Assembly: GCF_000002075.1 (NCBI RefSeq)
Contig: NW_004797311.1
Location: 1,768,636 to 1,832,635, forward strand
Origin: Aplysia californica
Lineage: Eukaryota > Mollusca > Gastropoda > Aplysiida > Aplysiidae
DNA length: 64,000 nt
Direction of reading: 5' to 3'
Shown here: piece by piece, positions 24,801-32,936 of the stretch
How the letters are laid out: each line of letters begins with the position of its first letter
Position numbering within the stretch: the stretch's first letter is position 1
Translations under genes and position numbers: made by a program
Notes under the pieces: generated by a model
The model's database searches: none
What the model saw: only the letters and a program-made list of their open reading frames with translations
What the model was told of the DNA's origin: nothing

Positions 24801-26982
24801 ATATAAATATAAATAAAAGAAGCCAGAAACAAACACTACCCAAACATTATATCAAAAGACGTTTTTCTCACTGGCGCCGTAACTGTCATTTCTGTGTCTA
24901 TAGCGCCGTAAAACATCTACTATGCCATGCCAAAGTTCATGCGCAGTATCAAAATATAGCAGGATATTCAACAGTGGAAACCTGACCTATAAATCGCTCT
25001 TTGGATAACCAAATCGATGACGACACTCGTAGAGAGTTTGGCGGTACATTAATATTAATAAGACGGCACATCTGAAATGTGCTCCTGCCGAATAGTGCCG
25101 AAACATAGCCCACAGTAGGAAATCTAAAAATAAACGCGCTAGACTGTGTACTATTCTATGCCAAAATTATTGAAGCCCCGGAGCAATCCAGCGGAGTGCT
25201 CAAGTGAATTGTGATTGGTTCATTATCTTGCCGCTATTTTAAGTGACTCTGTGACCGTGAACCTGAGGGAGGTGAATGTGACATACTTAAGTCATCGTCC
25301 TATGAGTTGTGCTTTTGAACGGTTTTGTAGTGGCGTGGTGAAAGGTATTACCCAAGTGTTCAGTTCTAATGCAGGATGAATGAAATTGACGTTTAGCTAA
25401 CAAACAGATTTAGTTCTAGAAGTCAAAGTCACAAGTAAAAAGAATGAAAATAGAATCACACCATTCTCCCTCACCAACCCAAAGTTCCTAAAATTATACA
25501 CCATCTCATTTACTATGCCCTTAACTATCTTCAATCTAATATTGCTGAATTGTGCACGCCCACTTTTTAGACAGACGAGCCGTCCCTGCCACATTATCAC
25601 ATACGTACTTAAAAAAACTTACGGCTGGATTGAACTTTGGTGGACCCACCGTGTTTATATTATTAATACGCACTAGGCAAACAACGGACTGTACAGTCAT
25701 GGGTCCTAATCGACCGCTACGCTTTGATTACGTCGACAGCGGGGGGGTTCAGGGGGGCCAGCCCCCCTGGTCTCAATGTTAATTAAGAAAACACTTGGAG
25801 GATGGCTTACGTTTGGTGGACCGCACCTTCAGCACTTTGGTTACGAAAACTTATAGTATTCGACAGCGGAGGGTGGATGGGAGGTGGGGGGGTTTCAGGG
25901 GGGCCTGCCCCCCTGGCCACAATGATAATTGAGAAAACACACATAATGCAAATCAATAATAGACAGAGAAAAGAAAAGGGGACCAGGAACATTTTAAATA
26001 GTTGGTTCTGCCCAAGAACTTTAGTGGACCCACATTGCCAGCCAAGGCTAGGCATTAGATACCATGATAGATGCGCGGGTGAAGTTTACCGGACCAGTGA
26101 AGAGAGGGGGAGACATGGTGGAGGTGGTGCCATGCCGTGACTAGATTGACCAATCAACGCTTGGGTCTAGCCACTCGCGCCAACTCACGGGCTTTGCGGT
26201 GGAAAAATCCGGTAGAAACTTTCAGTTGACTAAATGAGCCCGAAGTGAGAGGATACAGGCAAGAGAGGGAGAGGAGAGAGAGCGCGCCGTGGCGGCCGCA
26301 AGGCCGCGCTGCGGCCAAGGAAGAACAGTGGACCAGCGCATGGCATCACACAACGCCCAAAAGTAGTTCCGCCCCCCCCTCAATGGTGGGTCCACCAAAG
26401 TTCAATCTTACCAAACTTACTAATAATGACTGCATTTATACAGACAGTGCTATTCATACTCCATCCAAAGCATGCTATTGCTATACAATACAGGATCTAT
26501 AGCTGCTTCTATGCGCTTTCTTAAAAATCACAACCATTGTTGCCCCAGCAGACCCTTAGAACTTGAACCAAGGCAACAATATTCTGTCTGGAGCACTCTG
26601 GAGTGAAAGTGAAGGGCAATGAGACTGATAGGCTGGCAAGCAGCGCTGTGGTTGATGGTGAGGTGAAATTTGACAAAGGAGAAGTGTTGAAGTTGAAGAC
26701 CCTGGGCCTGGAGGCTGGAGGAAACGTTGGGGGATGAGGAAGACAGGGAGACAGCAGAACTAGAACACCATGCAATTATTAGGATGCGGGAAATGGGGAT
26801 AGATCTAGATCTAGATCTAGATCTAGAGAGGGGAGAGGGAAGAAAGAAACGATTATCTAGAAAGGAAAGACGTCGCCATTATTATCTAATTATAATCGCT
26901 AGATCTAGATTCTTTTTTGTTTTTGTTTTGGCGCTGCTCCTGCGGCGACAAGGTCGTGTTTACATCGGCTCTGCTTGTAAAT

Positions 26983-27040
<58 letters not shown>

Positions 27041-27884
27041 TTATTTGTAACGGAGCGGGTTGTCCCAGCCCGTGAGACATGTATTTACTTGGCCTAATGT
27101 CCTGTCTTGTTGTGCGTTTGCGTGAGTGCACCTTTAAGTCTAACTTTTGCAACGTCTACTGCCATTGTTAATGACCAACACAAATTTCTCCCTTCGAGAT
27201 GAATAAAGATTGTCATTGTCATTAGAAAGTGGCTATTCTCACCTGCCCGGAAGTTCTCGCAAGATCTACTCCTCCCCTCTTCTCTCTCTCTCTCTCTGTC
27301 TCTTTCTGAATACTGTCTATCGGTGTGGACGATCAAATTGACCAAAACAAAGTTAAAAAATGATGTTAAAACACAAAAGTAAATTAATTTGGTTGTCTAC
27401 AAAGATGCTACGGCTATTTAACTTTTCGAATCGAGCCGAACTACGCGGGTCGCCATTTTGTTTTGTTCTCTCTCTCACTCTCTCTCTCTCCCCTGCCCAC
27501 AGACAAAATTGTACGCTTTTAGTAGGCTACAAGTACAGTTGTAATGGAACGTTTGTTCACAGCACAGAATTCTACAATTTTTCTCTTATCACAGTGTAGA
27601 ATTCTGTGGTTTAGGGTGAACGCAAAATTTGTTGACATGCGCACCGGGTGAGAATAGCCACAAGACCCGCCTGCACTATTCTGGCCTTGTCATTATTATG
27701 ATTATTGTTGTGGTGCTCTGCTAAATGTTCAAAGAGGCCGAATCTAGACTAGATTCTAGATTCTAGATATATCTAGATTTTGAATATTGTGCACATGAAA
27801 CTGCACTGATAAAATATTCAGTACTTAGTACTTACTCTGATTTCCACATTGTCCTAGCTGCAACGTTATTATTTCCCTAGGCAT
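12647..27884 (-). CDS. TUBG1: Gamma-tubulin (12 coding exons)
   Basis: Gamma-tubulin is the GTP-binding tubulin of the gamma-tubulin ring complex that nucleates microtubules at centrosomes and spindles. Exons in order of translation: 27836-27884, 23113-23163, 22019-22080, 20753-20920, 20039-20107, 19284-19363, 18765-18891, 18345-18431, 17453-17602, 15798-15953, 13230-13391, 12647-12856. All have GT-AG borders and compatible phases; together they are 1371 nt, 456 residues plus stop (human TUBG1 is 451). The start [16 protein letters not shown] is the family's N-terminus. The nucleotide-binding loop GGTGSG is in exon 6. [43 protein letters not shown] and [10 protein letters not shown] are gamma-specific landmarks. 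No residue looks missing and no stop interrupts it. The C-terminal tail after WGTQQ is uncertain (see the alternative exon). The gene faces the RETREG gene across a 743-bp gap. Confidence 0.97.
13230..13391 (-). CDS. TUBG1: Gamma-tubulin exon 11
   Basis: 54 codons, [20 protein letters not shown] to [13 protein letters not shown], phase 0 at both ends, donor GTAAGT. Confidence 0.96.
13494..13848 (+). repeat. tRNA-derived SINE, family A, copy 1
   Basis: About 350 bp in gamma-tubulin intron 11. The head has an A-box-like TGGCCTAGTGATGAGG (13504-13519) and a B-box-like GGTTCGGGGGTTCGAGCC (ends near 13565). The body includes GTGTCCTTGGGAAAGACACT, GGGTACCCGGCCATAGA and AGCTTGCTGTTGAGCGGG. It ends in a CTATTATTATT tail. 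Copies at 56575-56962 and, without the head, at 39753-40012 share the body in the same order. Confidence 0.85.
14278..15135. mobile_element. Pogo/Tigger-like non-autonomous DNA transposon, 858 bp
   Basis: Lies in gamma-tubulin intron 10. The left end CAGTCGAACCTGC and right end ACAGGTTCGACTG are inverted repeats, each flanked by TA, the target duplication of Tc1/mariner/pogo elements. Just inside the ends are repeated 'ACGGAAACCTGTC'- and GTCTAAGACGGAA-like blocks. A 145-codon minus-strand frame inside does not resemble a transposase, so the element looks non-autonomous. Confidence 0.7.
15798..15953 (-). CDS. TUBG1: Gamma-tubulin exon 10
   Basis: 52 codons, [20 protein letters not shown] to [13 protein letters not shown], phase 0 at both ends. 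Confidence 0.96.
16370..16452. mobile_element. Very short pogo-like MITE, 83 bp
   Basis: CAGTCGAACCTGTGTAAAAC at the left and GTGGCCGTCTTAGGCAGGAC followed by TG at the right form an imperfect inverted repeat with little interior. The left end is the same as that of the element at 14278. TA precedes the left end; AT follows the right, so the duplication is imperfect. Confidence 0.55.
16856..17009. repeat. Inverted repeat in a gamma-tubulin intron
   Basis: The arm at about 16856-16903 (CATATCCCGACCTCAGTGCT...) pairs with the arm at about 16970-17009 (...AGCACCGAGGTCGCGATATG) with a few mismatches, around a loop of roughly 65 bases. It may be a small MITE or an inverted duplication. No target duplication was identified. 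Confidence 0.6.
17453..17602 (-). CDS. TUBG1: Gamma-tubulin exon 9
   Basis: 50 codons, [18 protein letters not shown] to [10 protein letters not shown], phase 0 at both ends. Its 3' splice site lies about 20 bases from the hairpin at 17624-17723. Confidence 0.96.
17624..17723. repeat. Near-perfect 38-bp hairpin in a gamma-tubulin intron
   Basis: 17624-17661 (TTGTATAATTAAAACATCAA...) is the reverse complement of 17686-17723 with one mismatch. The 24-base loop contains TAGTAGAGGTTTTACGG, which equals the end of the family C repeat, plus part of an A run. The structure sits just upstream (gene sense) of the exon 9 acceptor. Confidence 0.85.
18345..18431 (-). CDS. TUBG1: Gamma-tubulin exon 8
   Basis: 29 codons, [18 protein letters not shown] to TFTQVNQL. 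Donor GTGAGG. Phase 0 at both ends. Confidence 0.95.
18765..18891 (-). CDS. TUBG1: Gamma-tubulin exon 7
   Basis: Completes an Arg codon begun in exon 6 and encodes [20 protein letters not shown] through LTQNADCV. Donor GTAAGT. Confidence 0.96.
19284..19363 (-). CDS. TUBG1: Gamma-tubulin exon 6 (nucleotide-binding loop)
   Basis: Encodes [20 protein letters not shown] and LERLND. GGTGSG is the tubulin signature that contacts the guanine nucleotide phosphates. It ends with two bases of a split Arg codon. Confidence 0.97.
19806..19892 (+). repeat. Possible 3' tail of a LINE or SINE
   Basis: The segment 'ttccctctgggataataaag' followed by TCTTATCTT resembles the 3' ends of several animal CR1/L2-type LINEs and of SINEs that borrow their tail. 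Only the tail is recognisable. Weaker look-alikes are at 27185-27225 and 42060-42095. Confidence 0.35.
20039..20107 (-). CDS. TUBG1: Gamma-tubulin exon 5
   Basis: 23 codons, [20 protein letters not shown] and SLE, phase 0 at both ends. AERLY differs from the GEKI-type sequence usual at this point, but the following helix is canonical. Confidence 0.95.
20753..20920 (-). CDS. TUBG1: Gamma-tubulin exon 4
   Basis: 56 codons, [20 protein letters not shown] to [15 protein letters not shown], phase 0 at both ends. Confidence 0.97.
21079..21122. repeat. (GTT)n and (GT)n microsatellite
   Basis: Seven GTT units followed by about seven GT units in gamma-tubulin intron 3. Confidence 0.9.
22019..22080 (-). 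CDS. TUBG1: Gamma-tubulin exon 3
   Basis: Encodes [20 protein letters not shown] and Q. The first Asp codon is split with exon 2. Donor GTATTG. Confidence 0.95.
23113..23163 (-). CDS. TUBG1: Gamma-tubulin exon 2 (51 nt)
   Basis: A short exon encoding [17 protein letters not shown], with split codons at both ends (A|TT and G|AT). Too short for ordinary ORF detection; identified by homology and phase. Confidence 0.95.
23246..23398. mobile_element. Pogo-like MITE, 153 bp
   Basis: Lies in gamma-tubulin intron 1. It begins TA|CAGTCAAACCTGTTTAAG and ends CCTTGGACAGGTTCAACTA|TA, an imperfect inverted repeat of the kind seen at 14278 and 16370. The interior is partly shared with 11427-11600. Confidence 0.6.
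25628..26407. mobile_element. Non-autonomous DNA transposon with 23-bp TIRs, about 780 bp
   Basis: GATTGAACTTTGGTGGACCC at 25628 is repeated exactly in reverse complement at 26385-26407, the match covering 23 bases at each end. Inside, two tandem related blocks (about 25735-25797 and 25885-25945) each hold a 'ttcaggggggcc...gcccccctgg' palindrome followed by AATT(A/G)A(G)AAAACAC. Further GGTGGACC-like words recur at 25812 and 26020. No transposase frame was found. It lies in gamma-tubulin intron 1. Confidence 0.65.
26800..26827. repeat. (TAGATC)n microsatellite
   Basis: Four to five tandem AGATCT/TAGATC units. The same hexamer recurs near 27751, 32229 and 37712-37800. Confidence 0.9.
26985..27038. 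repeat. (GA)n microsatellite
   Basis: About 27 AG units in gamma-tubulin intron 1. Confidence 0.95.
27836..27884 (-). CDS. TUBG1: Gamma-tubulin exon 1 (start codon)
   Basis: ATG at 27882-27884 opens [16 protein letters not shown], the conserved N-terminus, and one base of the next Ile codon. Donor GTAAGT. There is no upstream in-frame alternative worth considering because gamma-tubulins begin with MPREII. Confidence 0.97.
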
Positions 27885-28627
27885 CTTTATTCTTGAACCT
27901 GAGTTTTGGGATTTCAGAAAGGGATTCGTTTCAGAAAAGCGTCTTTGGAAACTACCGCACTCAGTCAAAAATCAATGAGACGGGAATAGCATGTCGCAAA
28001 ACTGTCGCAGCAATAAAACAAGAGTTCAAGAAATTCACTGACATAGACTCTATATTTATTTGCGCTAGTGATTTCTATATCATTTAAATAGTCTGAAATA
28101 TAAATTCTATAAAAAAAATCTTAGCTATCTAAGCCTACAAAAAATATGGCATTGAATTTCAAAACAACAAAATTGTGCTAGGTCAAATGAGCTAATTCAA
28201 CGAGCTATGGCATTTGATTTTAGAAGGGCGCCAAACATTGAGAATGAATGCATCAGGAAACCCCCCTGTAGCACATGCGCACAAGAAGTAATAATGTTCC
28301 GTGCGCATGTCTAAATGAAAATTTCTGATATTTTTAAGAGAAAAATGAAGCTTTTGATTATATTTTTTTGTGAAATTTATTTCTAATGACTATTAAGACA
28401 AAATTTATCAAGAATTAACTGTTTAATCTATTTTCAAAAACGATTTTAATCACCCACAATGCAGTATCCACATGTAAACAATAATAAACTCTAGTGTCTG
28501 AAGAATGTAATGAATGACCTGAATTTGTTTGATGTCACAACATCTGAAACGCAGCTGATTTTGTTTACTTATTTCTACTTCCTCGTCAATCTTTAGTCAG
28601 AAGCGTTGGTTTGATCCGATTTTTAAG
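27885..28627. promoter_or_regulatory. Putative bidirectional promoter of gamma-tubulin and RETREG
   Basis: The 743 bp between the two divergent start codons must hold both 5' UTRs and promoters. Visible words are an E2F-type GGCGCCAAA (28227-28235), and an inverted pair of NRF1-type half sites, CATGCGCA (28274-28281) and TGCGCATG (28302-28309). NRF1 and E2F sites are frequent in CpG-type bidirectional promoters of housekeeping and cell-cycle genes. No TATA box in a convincing position was seen. The arrangement is certain; the sites are inference. Confidence 0.6.
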
Positions 28628-28800
28628 ATGTCAAACGTCCACGACAGTGGCGGGGGAGGGGATACGAAGTCAATGGAAAGAAAAGTGAACTCATTCCTCA
28701 GCCCCTATGAACCCCTCATAATGACGGTGCAGAGTCTTCTTGTGTGGGAATGTCCATGGAAAAGTGCAGTACTCTTTGCCTTTGTGCATATTTTATTTTG
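28628..28800 (+). CDS. RETREG3: RETREG exon 1 (start codon)
   Basis: 57 codons plus TG of a split Trp codon. Starts [20 protein letters not shown] and runs into the first half of membrane hairpin 1. Donor GTAAGT. An in-frame ATG at codon 16 is an alternative start, but the family usually has an N-terminal extension. Confidence 0.93.
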
Positions 28801-31800
28801 GTAAGTCAACAAGTCTGTACTAGAGTACTAAATCTAGAGTCAGTCAGCAGAGTAGTTTGTTGTCATGTCAAAGATCTACGTAAAACCACACAAAAATTTG
28901 TATAAATCATATTCTTGAACTCTTGCTTTTGTACCATTGCAAACCCAGAGAAAAGGGGAGTTTTTAATAAGGGCAGATTAACTCTTGGGTCTCTCGTCCT
29001 GCGTCTGTGCTGAGATGCGAATCTTATCAGCAATTGATTACGTCGGACGTGCTGGGCAGGCCGCCGGGGTCACTCAGTGTGTACTGTTGGTGTATAGCGC
29101 GCGCGCGCCGGGAAACGTGTGTTTTCGACGTGAAAACAGTGGGCCAGTGGAAGTGTGTTAATCGATTATGAAAATAACGCTCTTTCTTCATAGCTTTCTA
29201 TTTATGAAGTGTTACAAACACATGAATAACCCCCTCTCACAAGCTGATAAGACATTACGAGTGGTTACGCACATTCGAATAATCTTTCTAGACTCTAGAC
29301 ACTCTTGTTGTTAACGACCTGAGGTTCGAAAGGTGATAGGCCGTCGTTATTCGGACTCGAGTCCGAATAACATTTTTTCATACTCGGACTCGAGTCCGAA
29401 TAAAAAAAATTCTTATTCGGACTCGAGTCCGAATATGAAAAAAATGTTATTCGGACTCGGGTCCGGAAAAAAGGAAGTGTCTTCGTTCTATAGATCTAAC
29501 GTTCAGTGCTTCCAATTTTCCGCCATTTTAAAATTTCCCCCACACCTTTTCTGCCGATCCAATGCCCGCCGCCTCATTGATACGCCCCCCCCCCACCCCA
29601 CCTCCCCATGTTTCCCACTTTCTTTGTTGTAGAAAAGGGTAAAATTGAAGATTAGCAGACCACCTGGCACCTGCATATTATGAGCTGTGTTAAAAAAAAA
29701 AGACCGATTCGTTCAAATACACAAGCCTGTGTCATCTCGATTGTTTACCAAGAAAAAGTTGTGTTGCTGTGTAGAGCTGAGCATACGGCAACTTTTGATT
29801 CCATAGACCAGCGCACAATTCATTACGTAGATCTACGTCAAGATTAGCTTATTATTGTAATATTAGTAATAATGATCAGTTGCTAGGGGGAAAAAGACTG
29901 ACGCGTATGCGACGTTCAACGCCCGGACCGATAGTGCCCCCCCCCCCCCCCCCCCCAAAAAAAAAAAAGCCACACGTGTGCAGGCCGCCCATCCGACCCC
30001 GACACACGCTAACGAGCCATCTTTAATTGCTTCTGATGACCTGTTGACAAATAAGCATTTATTAGAAGCGCTATAACTTTTCAGGCCGGCCTCAAATTCA
30101 TCATAAGATAAAACAACTCGGCTCCTGCACAAAGCGCCTTTTTGCCCGAAGTAATCCCGGTCTCTACCCAGCCTGAGGCGAGTCACGAGTGAAGCAGGAC
30201 AGGAAGCCGGAGTCACGAGTCACAGGAAATCGAAAGTGATGTCATGCTGGACAAGAATCAGAGTCCGAATAACATTTTTTCATATTCGGACTCGAGTCCG
30301 AATACGAAGGTGATATATCTGTAGGTCAATTTCCGAATGTTTTGCACTCAAATTGTTCTTTGTACCTGCATATAATGGTATTCAAAACTATCAAACAAGC
30401 TTCTTTTTTATCAGGTAGAATCTAGTATCATTTCATACGAAATCAAGCTCATTTGAAAGATTTTGTATAGAAAAATGGAAGTCTTGTTTCCTGACTATCC
30501 TTTCGAGCTCCTCATGTCTAAAAGTGGGTCAATTTCTTCTATAATTTCATTGGACGAACATCTAGAGCTACCAACTTGGCGTGTTTTGAACGAGACGTAT
30601 GCCTCGATTACGAACCACTGCAGGCGTTTCTAGAAGAAGGCCACAAACGCACTCAAACTCAAGCAGACTGATGGATACACACGTGACCTTCGTGAATGGG
30701 GATCCGACTTGGGACTTGTCTGAATTTCACGTAAGATGATGCGCGGTGCGCGTGCGCTGAGCCAGGGGCTACACTGATTCGGGACTAGAATGAAGGCGAG
30801 GTGCCGAAATAGGTTATCGGGCAACATAAACCCGGCCCCCGCAGAATGATGGTTAAGGGGGGGGGGGTGTATTTTATTCACCACAACATTCAGACTCGAG
30901 TTGGTGGAGTCCGCAGAATTTAAAGCTTAGTAGAATCGAAAATGGAGAATAAAAGACTAGAAATAGAAAGAGCACTTTTTATCAAATAATTGATAACAGG
31001 GAGAGTACTTTTTGTCTTTTATTTTTCGTCGAAGTGACTATTTCTCCGAACGTTCGCGAAAATAAACTTGAACTCTTGTCTTATTTCTCCGAACAGTTTC
31101 CGTTTTCGAGATATTTTTATTATTAGCGAAAGTGCGGGGTCATCTTTCATTCTGCCATTCTGCGAGGACTGGGAAGAAACATTTTTTGCATTATAAATTC
31201 AATTTCTAGAGCTGGAGATTTTAAAAAATGTCTGAATATTCAGATAGAGTCTACTTCAATTGTGGTTGGGGCAAAGTTCCCGGACTATACTTCATTTGAA
31301 AATGCCTTCAAAAGGTGCTGTGAGAAAACAAGACTGCTTGACTTTGGCAGTACCTATTTTGCATTTAGTGGCCCCTAAAGCAAAAACTGTATCACAAAAA
31401 ATCCCTCTACGCATACGCCGGCCTTCCGTTCACACCTAAAACACACACGTGGGACCAAAAACCCCCCCAAAAAACACACGCGCACACACTCTCTCACACG
31501 CACACTCACTCTCTCTCACGCACACATACACACGCGCGCGAGCGCGTGCCACTCCATTATTAAAATCTCGAGAACGGAAACCGTTCGGAGAAATAGAGTT
31601 CAGGTTTATTTTCCCCAACGTTCGGAGAAATAGAGCTGGCCTTTATTTTTACTGTCAGTCTTGTGTCAGGCTCAGGTGAAGGTATGAATTGTTTATTCGA
31701 AGTGATTAGTTGAGAGTCGACTCCTTTCATTAAAATCATTTTGGCATTATTTTATTAGAAGTCGACTCTACCCTACAAGCTGATAATTAGAGTACGACAA

Positions 31801-32893
31801 CTTAACGCCAGTTGTCGAAATTTTGGGGTACATATTTTTAAAAATTTGAATATTTCCACAAGTGACCAATATTTCCCAATTCCCTTGCACAGATCCCCAG
31901 AATAGATCTTGAAGCACCTGTACGCCAAATTTAAAGCTTCTAGCTTCAGTAGTTTTTGGAAACTCCTCGCACTAAGGAGGTCAGATATGTCAAAAAGTAG
32001 ATTTTGAGAAAAGCAGAAAAACCAGGGATTTTAAAAAGGGTTTTTAATGCCATTTGCACTTTTCAAACGCCCTTTTAGATCATTTAGGGTCTTTTTTCAA
32101 CAGTTTCTTCATTGTGACCCGATAGAACGGATGTCAAAGGATGTTTTTCCCCAAAAAACAAAAGTTGGATAGTTTAACAAAATTTTATCCATATTGTCTG
32201 GGATCGCCTAACCGGGTCTTCCCTTAATGATCTAGATCTAGATCTAACTCACAAGAAAACAGTCTTTGAAAAAATGTTTTTTCGCCCCCAAGCAGCATCC
32301 CAAACTTTGTCTTTCAAACAAATCCCTTACTGAGCCTCAAAGCACAGCTGACACGGGTTCAAATGACATTCAACAGAAATCACATTGGCCTATATAAATA
32401 CACTTTTTCTTCTGGAATTTTTTCCTCTCTGGTTTCAGCAAAATCGTCCTCTAAATCGCTCATTGTGCGGTAGCCTTGGTTGAAAATGAAAGAACAACAC
32501 TACAGTGCGATACGGTAGTCCCATTGTTGTATTCTCAGACCAGGTGACGGGTGTGAATAATGCCAGCCGTAAAGTAAAGTTTAGTTGTTCCCTCATCCGA
32601 TCCGGACATTGGGGATTGCCTTGTTAGTGAGACAACTTCCTGGGCCTTCAGCATATTGTGGTAGGGTGGCCAGTTTCTTTCCACGCCGCCTTTATTTCCC
32701 CAACTCGAAGTTAGGTACCCATTACTGCTGAATGGGCAGGAGGAGGCGAAAAAAATCTGTGACCGAACTGATGCTCAAACCCGAACTTTCCGCTTCGGAA
32801 ACGAGCACTCTAACCGCTCTGCCACCGCACCCTTTTGATATTTTGAGATGTATTGAAAATCATCAACTTCAATTTATGACAGTTTCATTAGCG

Positions 32894-32936
<43 letters not shown>

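Noticed and set aside
29347-29468. Regular short repeats with spacers, CRISPR-like at first sight
   Set aside because: The units are palindromes with near-identical spacers in an animal intron.
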